64,000 nucleotides of DNA from Rhizobium grahamii CCGE 502 (GCF_000298315.2 NZ_AEYE02000031.1:62001-126000); one strand, 5' to 3'; shown: positions 53,718-62,618, counted from the stretch's first letter. Notes: generated from the letters alone by a model not told the origin. A program made the numbers and translations.

Positions 53718-54797
53718 CTAGCCTTGTAGCGAGGCGCCGAGCAGCAGCGCGCCCATGGCAATCACCAGCAGGGCGCCCAGAATTTCGATCGAATTCCCAA
53801 CCCATACCGAAGCCGCCGAGCCGCGGCCGGCAAGCCGCATCGCCGTGCCCTTGGCGGTGACGGCAAGCGTCGCCAGGATCGCGACCGTTATCGCAGTGCC
53901 GAGCGACATGGCGATCACTGACAGCATGCCACCGAGATAGAGGCCATTCAGAAGCGAGAAGGTCATCACAAGCAATGCGCCGGAGCAGGGGCGCAGGCCG
54001 ACCGCAATGATGGCTGACCAGGCTTCGCGGATATTGAACTTCTCTCCCCCGAGCAGCGATGGATCGGGCATGTGCGATTGCCCACAGGTCTCGCAGGCCA
54101 TGCCCGCGATGAATTTGTGGCCGGCCCTAAGCGCGTCGGCTTCGCCGAAGGCGTAGCCCGAGCCTTGCGTCTGCGCTTCATTGTCCTTCCAGTCCAGCAT
54201 CATGCTGACGGGACCGGAAGAGGTTGCCATGGCCTCGCGGTTCGATATGCCGGCGGTAAGCACCCGCAGTTTGCGAAAGAGCAGCCAGCAGCCGAAGAGG
54301 ATGACCATGACGAAGCTGGCGATCTCCATCGCCTGCGTCGCTGCGGTCAGGGTTATGCCGGTGCCACGAAGCACCAGCCATGCGCCGCCGACCAACGCGA
54401 TGGCGACCAGTCCCTGCAGGAAGGCCGAGACGAAGGAGATGGTTACGCCGCGCTTCAGCTCGATTTCGTTGGCGATCATGTAGGACGAAATGACAGCCTT
54501 GCCGTGTCCCGGACCGGCGGCATGGAAGACGCCGTACGCAAACGAGAGGCCGATCAGTGTCCAGAGATGCCAGGAATCCTCGCGCATGGCGCGCAGGGCG
54601 CTCGTGAGAGCACGATAGAAGGCCTGCTGCTGGGCGTTGATGTAGAGGAGGACGGGAGCGAGCGGGCCGCCTGTCGGCTGGAAGCTCGGCTCCGACGTGC
54701 CGATGCCGAGTGGCGACTGCGCATGGGCAACGGCCATGCCCGCGACGAGCACCAATGCGGCGCCAAGCGCAACCGGCCGAAGCTCGTGCCTCAGCAT
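53718..54797 (-). CDS. NicO-family nickel/cobalt (or related metal) transporter
   Basis: The 359-residue protein has a signal-like N-terminus and about six to eight membrane segments with the NicO motif FHAAGPGHGKAVISSYMIAN. A cytoplasmic loop (about 190-260) contains METAL-like residues including ACETCGQSHMPDPSL. NicO/RcnA relatives export nickel or cobalt or import them. It overlaps the DUF1007 gene upstream by seven bases, a well-known pairing, so the two form one unit. Confidence 0.85.
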   Translation of the reverse strand: MLRHELRPVALGAALVLVAGMAVAHAQSPLGIGTSEPSFQPTGGPLAPVLLYINAQQQAFYRALTSALRAMREDSWHLWTLIGLSFAYGVFHAAGPGHGKAVISSYMIANEIELKRGVTISFVSAFLQGLVAIALVGGAWLVLRGTGITLTAATQAMEIASFVMVILFGCWLLFRKLRVLTAGISNREAMATSSGPVSMMLDWKDNEAQTQGSGYAFGEADALRAGHKFIAGMACETCGQSHMPDPSLLGGEKFNIREAWSAIIAVGLRPCSGALLVMTFSLLNGLYLGGMLSVIAMSLGTAITVAILATLAVTAKGTAMRLAGRGSAASVWVGNSIEILGALLVIAMGALLLGASLQG

Positions 54798-55432
54798 GTC
54801 AGATCGAGCCGCGTCGCGAAGAGCTTCGACATGTTCGTCCCCGTCGGGTCGTTGAAGAAGGCATCGGTCAAGGATTGCTTGTTTTCGGCGATCACTTGGT
54901 CAGCATCGGGGCGGACAACCTGGTGCTTGCAGCTCTTGAAGCTGTCTCCGACCAGGACGAGCTCATTGTCGCTCGGAAAGTCGATCGAGGTGTAGAGCGT
55001 CGGATCGTAGACGCCGAAAGTCAGCCGTCCCTTGAGCGGCATCCTTTCCGCCGGCTTGACCGCGAAGAACATCAGGAGCTGGCCCTGCTTGTAGTCCACA
55101 TGGATCAGGTCGGGCTTCTCGACCTTGATATTCTTACCGTCCATCGTGAGGTTCATGTAGTAGTCGTAATCGACCAGCGAATCCCGTACCGTCTTGCCGA
55201 CCTCGGCCAGCTCGTTCGGATCGAGCTTCAGGTCGGTGTTCTTGTCGAAATCCATGACGACCGATGACGAGAAGACCTCGTCGAAACGCCAGACGTTCCG
55301 CAGTTCGGCAATATTGCCGTCGTCGTTGGCGACGACCTCAAGCCTTGCCTCAACGAATACATGCGGATGCGCAAAGGCGGCGGCTGGCAGAAGCGACAGG
55401 AGCGACGCCATCAGGAATGTCGATTTCTTCAT
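54791..55432 (-). CDS. DUF1007 periplasmic protein, metal-transport partner
   Basis: The 213-residue product has a signal peptide (MKKSTFLMASLLSLLPAAAF) and starts its mature part with AHPHVFVEARLEVVANDDG, the DUF1007 hallmark with a metal-binding His-Pro-His. DUF1007 genes usually precede NicO-type transporters and probably deliver or sense metal ions. It is the first gene of the pair and overlaps its partner by seven bases. Confidence 0.9.
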   Translation of the reverse strand: MKKSTFLMASLLSLLPAAAFAHPHVFVEARLEVVANDDGNIAELRNVWRFDEVFSSSVVMDFDKNTDLKLDPNELAEVGKTVRDSLVDYDYYMNLTMDGKNIKVEKPDLIHVDYKQGQLLMFFAVKPAERMPLKGRLTFGVYDPTLYTSIDFPSDNELVLVGDSFKSCKHQVVRPDADQVIAENKQSLTDAFFNDPTGTNMSKLFATRLDLTC

Positions 55433-55519
55433 GCGTGCTCTTGTTGCGGGATCCCAAACTCTCCTGATTCCTCGCCAGAAAATGGGACGGAATTGGGACC
55501 GGCCCCGGCGGGCGGCGGA

Positions 55520-56413
55520 TCAGGAGTGCTTCTTGAACCAATTGTGAAGATAGTCGACGAAGATGCGCACCTTGGCCGGCAGATACCGCCGATGCGGATA
55601 GACGGCATAGATTCCGCGATCTGTCGGAATGTAATCGTTGAAGAGCGTTACAAGTTCGCCATTCTCGATCGGCTTGCGGGCGATGAAATCGGGAATCAGC
55701 GCAACGCCAATGCCGGCAAGGGCTGCACGCAGCGTTGCATGCGGGCTGTTGACCTCCATCGGGCCGGTGACGGCAACCGCGAAAGAGGTGTTGTCCGGAT
55801 TGTAGAAGCGGATGCTGCCCTGGCTACGCGAATTCGTGTCGATGATGAAGGGGACGTTCGAGAGGTCCGAGGGATGCGCGAGATCGGGATGACGTTCCAC
55901 GAAATCGGCCGTCGCGCAGAGATGGACGCGGAAATCCGAGATCTTTCGGGCGATCATGCCGGAGTCCTCGAGCTTGGTCACGCGGATGGCGACGTCGAAG
56001 CCTTCCTCGATAAGATCGACGAATCGGTCGTCGGCGGCAATCTCCAGCGCGAGATCGGGATTTTCCCTGGCGAAATCGATCAGCGACTGGCCGACATCGG
56101 CATCGACGAAGGTTCGCGGCACGGAAACCTTCAGCCGGCCCTTCAGCTGCGCGTTGTTCTCGCGCACCAGATCGGCGAGATTGTCGATCTCCTTGAGGAT
56201 GTCGGAAGCGGTGCGATAGTAAGTGTGGCCGGCTTCCGTCATGGAGAACTGGCGGGTCGTGCGATTGAGCAGCAGGGCGCCGAGTTCGTCTTCAAGTTCG
56301 CGGACATATTTGGACAGCAGCGCCTTGGACCGGCCAGTGCGCCGCGCCGCGGCCGAAAAGCCTTCCGCTTCAACGACATCGATGAAGGCGCGGATGCGAG
56401 TGAGCGTGTCCAT
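55520..56413 (-). CDS. LysR-family transcriptional regulator
   Basis: The 297-residue protein has the LysR helix-turn-helix at residues 1-60 (MDTLTRIRAFIDVVEAEGFS, AARRTGRSKALLSKYVRELE) and the effector-binding domain after it. It belongs to the CrgA/AaeR-like group of short-spacer LysR proteins by pattern. ATG 56413 follows GGGGAG; the frame runs on upstream to 56446. Its target is not evident: the decarboxylase gene beyond the leader region, on the other strand, is one option. Confidence 0.9.
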   Translation of the reverse strand: MDTLTRIRAFIDVVEAEGFSAAARRTGRSKALLSKYVRELEDELGALLLNRTTRQFSMTEAGHTYYRTASDILKEIDNLADLVRENNAQLKGRLKVSVPRTFVDADVGQSLIDFARENPDLALEIAADDRFVDLIEEGFDVAIRVTKLEDSGMIARKISDFRVHLCATADFVERHPDLAHPSDLSNVPFIIDTNSRSQGSIRFYNPDNTSFAVAVTGPMEVNSPHATLRAALAGIGVALIPDFIARKPIENGELVTLFNDYIPTDRGIYAVYPHRRYLPAKVRIFVDYLHNWFKKHS

Positions 56414-56559
56414 GGTGGTCTCCCCAAAAAAGCGCCGAACCGCCATTCAAATCAGTCAGTTGCGGGTCGTTTCGCCACGTTGAACAAATTGCGGTGTATT
56501 GTTCAAATATTTTCTGCCGGGAGATGCGAAAAAACCGCTTGATTATGTCCGCGAATATT

Positions 56560-56981
56560 CCTATTTCGGGATCAGCCCAAAGTCGCACGTGCCCATGGGT
56601 GTCCGCCGAACCCTCGAATTGGTGAGGAAATTCGGTAAGGTACCTGGAATTAACCCCTCCAGTCGCTATTCCGGCCAACCGGAAAATGCGAGGACGCCTG
56701 AAGCAACGACGGTGCGGGCCTTTTTGTTCTCTCCCTGCTTTCCATCAGCGGGGGTTACTGAAGAGGCACACCTTCATTGCCGGAAGTGCGGTAGGGAATC
56801 CCCTCCAATCCATGGCAGACAAAGCCGGATCCATGTCGCTTACGCGGCGTTGATTCATCATTCGCGCATTCGAGCGCTTGCTAAGGTTCCGGGGTCTCCA
56901 CCGGCTGGTTCCTAGGCGAGTGAGCGGCTGCCCTTTGTCCTCCGGTTTTTCCGGAGCTCTGGAATTGGAAAAGGGATTGAT
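56560..56981 (+). ncRNA. Probable speF-type structured leader of the decarboxylase gene
   Basis: The roughly 535-bp gap upstream of the lysine/ornithine decarboxylase gene holds no convincing coding frame. The speF element is a large structured 5' leader described in alphaproteobacteria upstream of ornithine-decarboxylase genes, and position and length fit. Just before the start codon CTCCGG and CCGGAG form a hairpin around TTTTT, next to the ribosome site, so translation control is plausible. I cannot run a covariance search, so the exact limits are approximate. Confidence 0.55.
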
Positions 56982-58115
56982 ATGACCACTCAGCGCATCC
57001 GCGACTTTCTCGCAACCCGACGTCCCGACGGTCCCTGCCTCGTGGTCGACCTCGACGTCGTGCGCGACAATTTCTCCGCTTTCCGTCATGCAATGCCGGA
57101 CAGCGCGATCTACTACGCCGTCAAGGCAAACCCGGCTCCTGAGGTCCTGAAGCTGCTCGCCGACATGGGCTCCAACTTCGATTGCGCGTCCGTCGCTGAA
57201 ATCGAAATGGCGCTCAACGCCGGTGCGACCGCTGCCCGTATCTCCTACGGCAACACGATCAAGAAGGAACGCGACGTTGCCCGCGCGCATGCGCTCGGCG
57301 TCAGCCTCTTTGCGGTTGATAGCCACGAGGAAGTCGAGAAGATCTCGCGTGCCGCTCCCGGCGCCCGCGTGTTCTGCCGCGTTCTGACCGATGGCGAAGG
57401 CGCTGAATGGCCGCTCAGCCGCAAGTTCGGCTGCGTGCCACAGATGGCCGTCGATGTCCTCGTCTACGCGCATCAGCTCGGCCTCGAGTCCTACGGTGTG
57501 TCGTTCCACGTCGGTTCGCAGATGACCAAGGTCGATGCCTGGGATGCGGCTCTTGCCGATGCCAAGCGCGTCTTCGTCCAGCTGGCCAAGCAGGGCATCC
57601 ACCTGCAGATGGTCAACATGGGCGGCGGCTTCCCGACCAAGTATCTGCGCGACGTTCCGTCGGCGGAAGCTTACGGTCGTGCGATCTACCAGAGCCTTCG
57701 TGACCACTTCGGCAACAACCTGCCGAAGACGATCATCGAGCCGGGCCGCGGCATGGTCGGCAACGCCGGCGTCATCAAGACGGAAGTCGTGCTGATCTCA
57801 AAGAAGTCCGACAACGACGCCGCTCGCTGGGTGTTCCTCGACATCGGCAAGTTCGGCGGTCTGGCCGAAACGATGGACGAAGCCATTCGTTACCCGATCC
57901 GCACCGAGCGCGACGGCGACGAAATGGAGCCCTGCGTGATTGCCGGCCCGACCTGCGATTCCGCAGACGTGCTTTACGAGAAGAATCTCTACCCGCTGCC
58001 GCTCACTCTCTCGATCGGCGACGAGATCCTGATCGAAGGCACCGGCGCCTATACCACCACCTACTCGGCGGTCGCGTTCAACGGCTTTGAGCCGCTGAAG
58101 GCCTATATCATCTGA
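56982..58115 (+). CDS. Lysine/ornithine decarboxylase, fold III
   Basis: This PLP enzyme makes putrescine from ornithine (and in rhizobial homologues cadaverine from lysine). The 377-residue alanine-racemase-fold protein has PLP-binding Lys48 in YYAVKANPAPEV, the PLP phosphate region NMGGGFPTKY, EPGRGMVGNAG, and the active-site Cys in AGPTCDSADVLYEKN. It is preceded by a long leader and followed by an acetyltransferase gene after 88 bp. Confidence 0.94.
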   Translation: MTTQRIRDFLATRRPDGPCLVVDLDVVRDNFSAFRHAMPDSAIYYAVKANPAPEVLKLLADMGSNFDCASVAEIEMALNAGATAARISYGNTIKKERDVARAHALGVSLFAVDSHEEVEKISRAAPGARVFCRVLTDGEGAEWPLSRKFGCVPQMAVDVLVYAHQLGLESYGVSFHVGSQMTKVDAWDAALADAKRVFVQLAKQGIHLQMVNMGGGFPTKYLRDVPSAEAYGRAIYQSLRDHFGNNLPKTIIEPGRGMVGNAGVIKTEVVLISKKSDNDAARWVFLDIGKFGGLAETMDEAIRYPIRTERDGDEMEPCVIAGPTCDSADVLYEKNLYPLPLTLSIGDEILIEGTGAYTTTYSAVAFNGFEPLKAYII

Positions 58116-58123
58116 TTAAGCTC

Positions 58124-58143
58124 GCCCCGTAGCCAGCCGGGGC
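58124..58143 (+). terminator. Possible attenuating hairpin between decarboxylase and acetyltransferase genes
   Basis: GCCCCG and CGGGGC are separated by eight bases, nine bases after the stop codon of the decarboxylase. No T-run follows, so partial termination or message protection is more likely. Confidence 0.4.
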
Positions 58144-58203
58144 GGCACCTTCACAATGATCTGACGATACCGTTTGAAACGGTTTTGAGTTCGGGAGGCC
58201 ACG

Positions 58204-58794
58204 ATGGCCGCTGTTCTTGATTCTGTCCGCGCATATTTTGCGCCTTCTGTCTTCACCATCGACGCCGAAAACCCCGGCGATGTCGTGGCGCGCGAAAACC
58301 TGCTTGATCGCGCCATGGGCCCGAACCGCCGCAAGAAGTCGTCGGAAAAGATCCGACGCGGCCGTGTGCCCGCGGAAGGCTTGGCGCTGGTTGCGCGTGA
58401 CCGCGACGGTCACGTCATCGGCACCGTTCGCCTCTGGAACGTCGAGGCCGGCGTAAACGCGGACGCGACCGCGATCAACGCGCTGCTGCTCGGACCGCTG
58501 GCGGTCGATTGCAGCTTCGAAGGCAAGGGCGTTGGTTCGGCGCTGATGCGCGCCGCCATCCTCGAAGCGAAGAACCGTGGGCACGGCGCGATCCTGCTCG
58601 TCGGCGATGCCCCTTACTACGAGCGTTTCGGCTTCTTTGCCGAGAAAGCTCAACATCTCGTCATGCCGGGTCCCTTCGAACGCGCGCGCTTTCTGGCGTT
58701 GGAGTTGGTCGAAGGCTGGCTTGACGGCGCGGCCGGCATGATCGTCCCCTCGGGACGGATGCTGACAAGCGCCCCGGTCCGCAGGGCGGCGTGA
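58204..58794 (+). CDS. GNAT-family N-acetyltransferase
   Basis: The 196-residue protein has the acetyl-CoA motif A (LLLGPLAVDCSFEGKGVGSA with a Q/RxxGxG/A-type GKGVGS) and the C-terminal motif B (PYYERFGFFAEKAQHLVMPG) of the YhbS-like group. Its place just after the decarboxylase suggests a polyamine could be a substrate, but that is inference only. Overall length fits YhbS relatives. Confidence 0.9.
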   Translation: MAAVLDSVRAYFAPSVFTIDAENPGDVVARENLLDRAMGPNRRKKSSEKIRRGRVPAEGLALVARDRDGHVIGTVRLWNVEAGVNADATAINALLLGPLAVDCSFEGKGVGSALMRAAILEAKNRGHGAILLVGDAPYYERFGFFAEKAQHLVMPGPFERARFLALELVEGWLDGAAGMIVPSGRMLTSAPVRRAA

Positions 58795-58799
58795 TCGGC

Positions 58800-58833
58800 A
58801 GAGCCTCTCCCCTGATGGGGAGGGGCTTTTTGT
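58800..58833 (+). terminator. Intrinsic terminator downstream of the acetyltransferase gene
   Basis: GCCTCTCCCC and GGGGAGGGGC pair around TGAT, followed by TTTTTG. Confidence 0.9.
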
Positions 58834-58928
58834 TTCCTGTTTTTGGGAATTCGAGTTTAGAGACGCCGGAAGAACCGGCGAACGCTTAGCCTAAACTTTT
58901 ACGACTGCTTGCCCCCTCAGGCTTCAAA

Positions 58929-59063
58929 TCATTTCACGACGCTTGCGTCGATCATTTGAGTTCCGGCAGTCTGAACGACATTTTCAGGTATAGCGGCGAT
59001 GAAGAACATCGTGAAAGCATAAACCGCGAATATAGTCGCTGCGGCAGTGGCCCTTAGAATCAT
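58929..59063 (-). CDS. Small single-helix membrane protein (44 residues)
   Basis: ATG 59063 is preceded by AGGAG with seven bases spacing. The product reads MILRATAAATIFAVYAFTMF, then FIAAIPENVV and a short polar tail ending DASVVK. One hydrophobic segment covers about residues 6-25, with the C-terminus outside or periplasmic. It is too short for usual gene callers. The clear ribosome site and membrane-like composition make a real small protein likely. Function unknown. Confidence 0.6.
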   Translation of the reverse strand: MILRATAAATIFAVYAFTMFFIAAIPENVVQTAGTQMIDASVVK

Positions 59064-59335
59064 TCATGCACTCCTATTCTCAGGAGTTCAATGTGGGCTC
59101 AAAAAGCGGCTTTCCCAAGAGTTTTCTGAACGCCAGATGAACAAAAAACTGTGAGAGCAAAAATTAATGATATTTTAGCAACACCTGAGTTTCACCCCGA
59201 AGGGGATGAAATTCCCGGTTTGTTCTGGCCAATGTGCAATAATGTCAATCATATAGATGAAAGTTTGGGCAGAAGTTTTCCTCGTTGACACCGGGCCGCT
59301 CTATGATCTCCTCGTCATCGGGCAGGGAGCCGGGT
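59064..59335. other. Intergenic stretch, no gene supported
   Basis: This AT-richer piece contains the hairpin TTTCACCCC-GAA-GGGGATGAAA near 59195-59216 and a 40-codon plus frame (ATG 59256) without ribosome site. GGTTCATGAACC (59333-59344) is a perfect 12-bp dyad at its end. Confidence 0.35.
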
Positions 59336-59509
59336 TCATGAACCGGTCCGCTTTCCGTTCATATTTCGGCGCTCGATGATGGTTGCCAGGGCTGGGTCGG
59401 ATACCGTCAGGGTTGAAGATTCGCCGGTGAATTGGGATCGGGAGACGCTCCTGCCGATCCCGAGAAGCCGGAAGGCCGCCGCAATCGGGCAGGTGATCCA
59501 ACCTGACAT
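59336..59509 (-). pseudogene. Possible relic of an excisionase-like helix-turn-helix protein
   Basis: A 57-codon frame (ATG 59509, weak GGAG upstream) reads MSGWITCPIAAAFRLLGIGR and ends ALATIIERRNMNGKRTGS. The segment AAAFRLLGIGRS resembles the first helices of MerR/excisionase-type DNA-binding proteins, and ATIIERR the end of that fold, but the recognition part between does not match. A mutated remnant is the best reading. The surrounding 59064-59687 has no better frame. Confidence 0.3.
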
Positions 59510-59687
59510 TCCACTCCATCACTCCAATCGCCTGCCCACCTCCCATCCAGCAAAACCGTCGCGAAGCACTCTCCGCGCGTCGCTTGGGTTGCCTGCGCGA
59601 GTGCCGGCTTACGCCTTTCGGCTTCGTTGTGCCGGCCTTCTTTCGGTAAGATAGTAAATTAGCAATGTTGAGCCTGAGGGTGTGCAA

Positions 59688-59918
59688 ATGGGACGTTTAA
59701 TATTGGTTCTGATGTCCACTTCGTTGCTCCTCGCCGCCGCCAGTTCCGCGCCGGCAAGCGCCGCGATCCGGACCGTCACATCGAAGCCGACCTTGGAGTC
59801 GTTGGCGCCGGGCCAATCGGTGCTTTATGACGACAAGAAATGTCCGAGCGGCATGATCGCCAAGTACAGAAAGGCGCCGAAACGGACCTCGATCAGCCGC
59901 ACTTGCGTGCATCAGTGA
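59688..59918 (+). CDS. Small secreted protein with two cysteines (76 residues)
   Basis: ATG 59688 follows GAGGG. A signal peptide (MGRLILVLMSTSLLLAAASS, then APASA) precedes a short mature part, PTLESLAPGQSVLYDDKKCP and a final RTCVHQ, giving two Cys that may pair. It looks like the small Rhizobiales family labelled DUF6719, but that name is from memory and not certain. Function unknown. Confidence 0.7.
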   Translation: MGRLILVLMSTSLLLAAASSAPASAAIRTVTSKPTLESLAPGQSVLYDDKKCPSGMIAKYRKAPKRTSISRTCVHQ

Positions 59919-60005
59919 ACGCCCACCGATCATAAACTTTCACGTCCGCGTGAGCCGCATCGCGCGGGCGATGATTTTGCGGCGCGCCCGCGTTAGCTCA
60001 GCGGA

Positions 60006-61016
60006 ATGATTACGCGCCTCGCTCTTGTTGTCGTTGTCCTGCTGTCGCCACTTGCTGCCTTCGCGCAGCAGGAATACGGCCGGACGGTGGCTCTCCTGGA
60101 GAGTTTATCGTCACGCGCAGATCTCAAGCCACTGAAGGCCGTGATCGTCGCCAGAGACGGGCGGACCGTGGCGGAGCAAGGATATCGCGGCCACACGACG
60201 ACCGAGTCCGTCAACATCAAGTCCGCGTCGAAATCGATCATTTCAAGCCTCGTCGGCATTGCGATCGAGAAGAAGCTACTCGAGGGCCCTGATCAGCCGA
60301 TCGCTCCCATCTTGAAAGCCGACCTGCCTGCCGATCCCGATCCGCGCCTCAACCAGATCACGATTGGCAATTTGCTCTCCATGCAGGCGGGGCTCGGGCG
60401 GCTCTCCGGTCCCAACTACGGCCGCTGGGTTGCCTCGCGCAACTGGGTGCGGTTCGCGCTTGCGCAGCCTTTCGACGACGAGCCCGGCGGCCGGATGCTT
60501 TACTCGACTGCCTCCACGCACCTCCTCTCAGCGATCCTGACGAAGATCAGCGGCAAGTCGACGCTGGCGCTCGCCCGCGAATGGCTGGCACCCGTCGATG
60601 GTTTTCGGATCGGGGCCTGGGAACGGGACCCGCAAGGGATCTATCTCGGGGGCAACCAGATGGCGATGACCGCGCGCTCGCTGCTGGCCTTCGGGGAACT
60701 CTACCGCAACGGCGGCAAGACGCCGAGCGGGACGCAGGTCGTTCCGGCGGACTGGATCACGCAGTCCTGGCAGCATCGCACCAATTCGCGCTTCTCTGGC
60801 GATGACTACGGCTATGGCTGGTTTTCGCGTCAGATCGGCGGGGAAGAGGTCCATTTCGCCTGGGGCTATGGCGGCCAGATGCTTTATGTCGTCCCTTCGC
60901 TCGGAATGACTGTTGTGATGACATCGGAGGAAACCGGCCCATCCGCGCGCACCGGCTATCGCGATGCCCTGCATGGTGTATTGGCCGAGATCATCGCCGC
61001 CAGCCGCCCGAGCTGA
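60006..61016 (+). CDS. Serine hydrolase of the class C beta-lactamase family
   Basis: The 336-residue product has a signal peptide (MITRLALVVVVLLSPLAAFA) and the SxxK motif SASKSI at about residue 78, a Tyr-Ser-Thr in MLYSTASTHLLSA at the YxN position, and a C-terminal GYGGQML in place of the KTG-like box (HxG-type in esterases). Such periplasmic enzymes are esterases, peptidases or 6-aminohexanoate-dimer-hydrolase-like. The ribosome site is poor (GCGGA directly before the ATG). Confidence 0.87.
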   Translation: MITRLALVVVVLLSPLAAFAQQEYGRTVALLESLSSRADLKPLKAVIVARDGRTVAEQGYRGHTTTESVNIKSASKSIISSLVGIAIEKKLLEGPDQPIAPILKADLPADPDPRLNQITIGNLLSMQAGLGRLSGPNYGRWVASRNWVRFALAQPFDDEPGGRMLYSTASTHLLSAILTKISGKSTLALAREWLAPVDGFRIGAWERDPQGIYLGGNQMAMTARSLLAFGELYRNGGKTPSGTQVVPADWITQSWQHRTNSRFSGDDYGYGWFSRQIGGEEVHFAWGYGGQMLYVVPSLGMTVVMTSEETGPSARTGYRDALHGVLAEIIAASRPS

Positions 61017-61125
61017 TCAACGATCTAGGCAGACTCGTCTTCGACTCTCCAGCATTCGCGTCGCTCTGGGAGCAACTACGGCTTCAGCGCGAGAAACACC
61101 GGCGTAGGCTGGATGCGGCGAGGGA

Positions 61126-61623
61126 CTAAGTGTCTGAAGGATTCCCTTCGTCGCTCAATGACGGCGGGCGGCGCCAGCGATACAGAACATCAGGCTCCCG
61201 CTCCTCGTTGCCAGCGCCGTCCGTCTCTTTCATGGCGACAAAACCGTGACGCTCGTAGAACCGTCGCGCGCTCGTGTTTCTTTGAAACGTCCAGAGCTCG
61301 ATTTCGTCCATCTCCTCTTGAGCCCGACGAAGGAGCATCGTGCCGATGCCGTTGGCCTGGAAGTCGGGAAGGACGTAGAGCTGATCGATTTCATTTTCGC
61401 CATAAGCGATAATAGCGACCAGTCTTTGAGCTGAGACGGCCCCGAGTATCGTGCGGTTGGGAAGAAGCTGCGTGCGCCAGTAAGCCTCGTCTTCTTCCGG
61501 GGTATGAACATCCGGCAACCAGGGGAGCCGCCCCCAAAGCGCGAGACGACGCAGCATTGCGGCGTCTCGCATATGTTTGGCCTCAAGCCGGATAATGTCG
61601 GGCTGTTGCATCCCGCGGCGCAT
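61126..61623 (-). CDS. GNAT-family N-acetyltransferase
   Basis: The 165-residue product shows motif A IDQLYVLPDFQANGIGTMLL and motif B LWTFQRNTSARRFYERHGFV of GNAT enzymes. It starts five bases downstream of the WD40 stop codon, so it is the third gene of the CobW-WD40-GNAT run. ATG 61611 is a possible alternative start. The substrate is unknown. Confidence 0.88.
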   Translation of the reverse strand: MRRGMQQPDIIRLEAKHMRDAAMLRRLALWGRLPWLPDVHTPEEDEAYWRTQLLPNRTILGAVSAQRLVAIIAYGENEIDQLYVLPDFQANGIGTMLLRRAQEEMDEIELWTFQRNTSARRFYERHGFVAMKETDGAGNEEREPDVLYRWRRPPSLSDEGNPSDT

Positions 61624-61628
61624 GGCGG

Positions 61629-62618
61629 CTAGGCCGCGATGTCCACGACGCCGCAATCGCCGGCTTCAGAGGCGAAGGCCAGCAGCTTGCCGTTCTTGCT
61701 CCAGCTCATCGAGGTGATCGCGCCCTTGCCAGGGCGGCGCAGCAGCGCTTCCTTGCTGTCGTTGAGACGTACGGCGAGGATCATCCCGTCGATGAAGCCG
61801 ATCGCAAGGATGTCCTCCACCGGATGGAACTTGACCGACGTTGCCATGATGTTGGCGCGGGTGCCAAGTTCGAGCGGCGCCTTGCCCATCGGGCCATCCT
61901 TGCCCTGGAAGGGCCAGACGATGGCTGCCGGTGCGCCCGAGGAGGCGAGCCACTTGCCCTTCGCCGACCAGGACAGCGACTTCACCTTGGCGGGGTAGCC
62001 AGTCATGCGCATGTGGCGTGCGTCCGCGCCGACCTTGCTGTCGAGCTTCCAGCCGTGCAGCGCGTTTTCCTGCATCGTGGTGACGAGGAAGTTGCCGTCG
62101 GGCGAGAAGGTGACGCCGGTGTGGGCGCCTTTCCATTCGAGATCGGCGGGCTTGGCAGCGGTGCCGACCCAATGCAGCGAAACGCCGTTATAGCGCGCCG
62201 CCGCAATGCGCATGCCCTTCGGCGCGAAGGCCAGGCCTTCGACAGTGCGCTCTTCGGTAAATTCCTTGGTCGTACCATCGGCGAGGCGGACGAAGGCGCT
62301 CTTGCCGTAGGAGTAGGCGATGGCGCCCTGCGGGCCGGCGGCAAGCTGGGAAATCCACTTGCGCGGCGCATTGGCGAGTTCTGTGACGTTGGCGTCGGCC
62401 GTGATGCGCAGCACCTTGCCGTCTTCGCCGCCGGAAATCAGGCTATCGCTATAGGGGTCGCGGATGCAGCTCAGCATGCCGTGATGGGCTTCGGTCACCT
62501 TCTCGCCGCCGTCGAGGCGGTGAAAGGTGCCAGCGGCATTGGCGAAGAAAGGGGTGTCACCTAAAAATTCGACGGCCAGGATATGGCCGTCGAGATCAAA
62601 CGGGGCAACTGTCGGCAT
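61629..62618 (-). CDS. WD40-repeat protein coupled to the COG0523 GTPase
   Basis: The 329-residue protein is predicted to be a seven-bladed beta-propeller, with repeats of the type GVTFSPDGNFLVTTMQENAL and SLSWSAKGKWLASSGAPAAIV. No signal peptide is seen, so it is cytoplasmic. Its ATG shares the A of the GTPase stop codon (TGATG), indicating translational coupling. This CobW-WD40 pairing recurs in alphaproteobacteria; a metal-related scaffold role is inference. Confidence 0.85.
   Translation of the reverse strand: MPTVAPFDLDGHILAVEFLGDTPFFANAAGTFHRLDGGEKVTEAHHGMLSCIRDPYSDSLISGGEDGKVLRITADANVTELANAPRKWISQLAAGPQGAIAYSYGKSAFVRLADGTTKEFTEERTVEGLAFAPKGMRIAAARYNGVSLHWVGTAAKPADLEWKGAHTGVTFSPDGNFLVTTMQENALHGWKLDSKVGADARHMRMTGYPAKVKSLSWSAKGKWLASSGAPAAIVWPFQGKDGPMGKAPLELGTRANIMATSVKFHPVEDILAIGFIDGMILAVRLNDSKEALLRRPGKGAITSMSWSKNGKLLAFASEAGDCGVVDIAA

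Noticed and set aside
59301-59687. 128-codon minus-strand frame in the 59-kb gap
   Set aside because: Arg/Pro-rich composition with no domain pattern, and it overlaps the upstream part of the small secreted-protein gene; taken as chance in GC-rich DNA.
59986-60008. A tRNA-like 5' arm (GCGTTAGCTCAGCGG) just before the serine hydrolase start
   Set aside because: No anticodon stem, T arm or 3' acceptor follows; the sequence runs straight into a good coding frame. It is not a tRNA gene.
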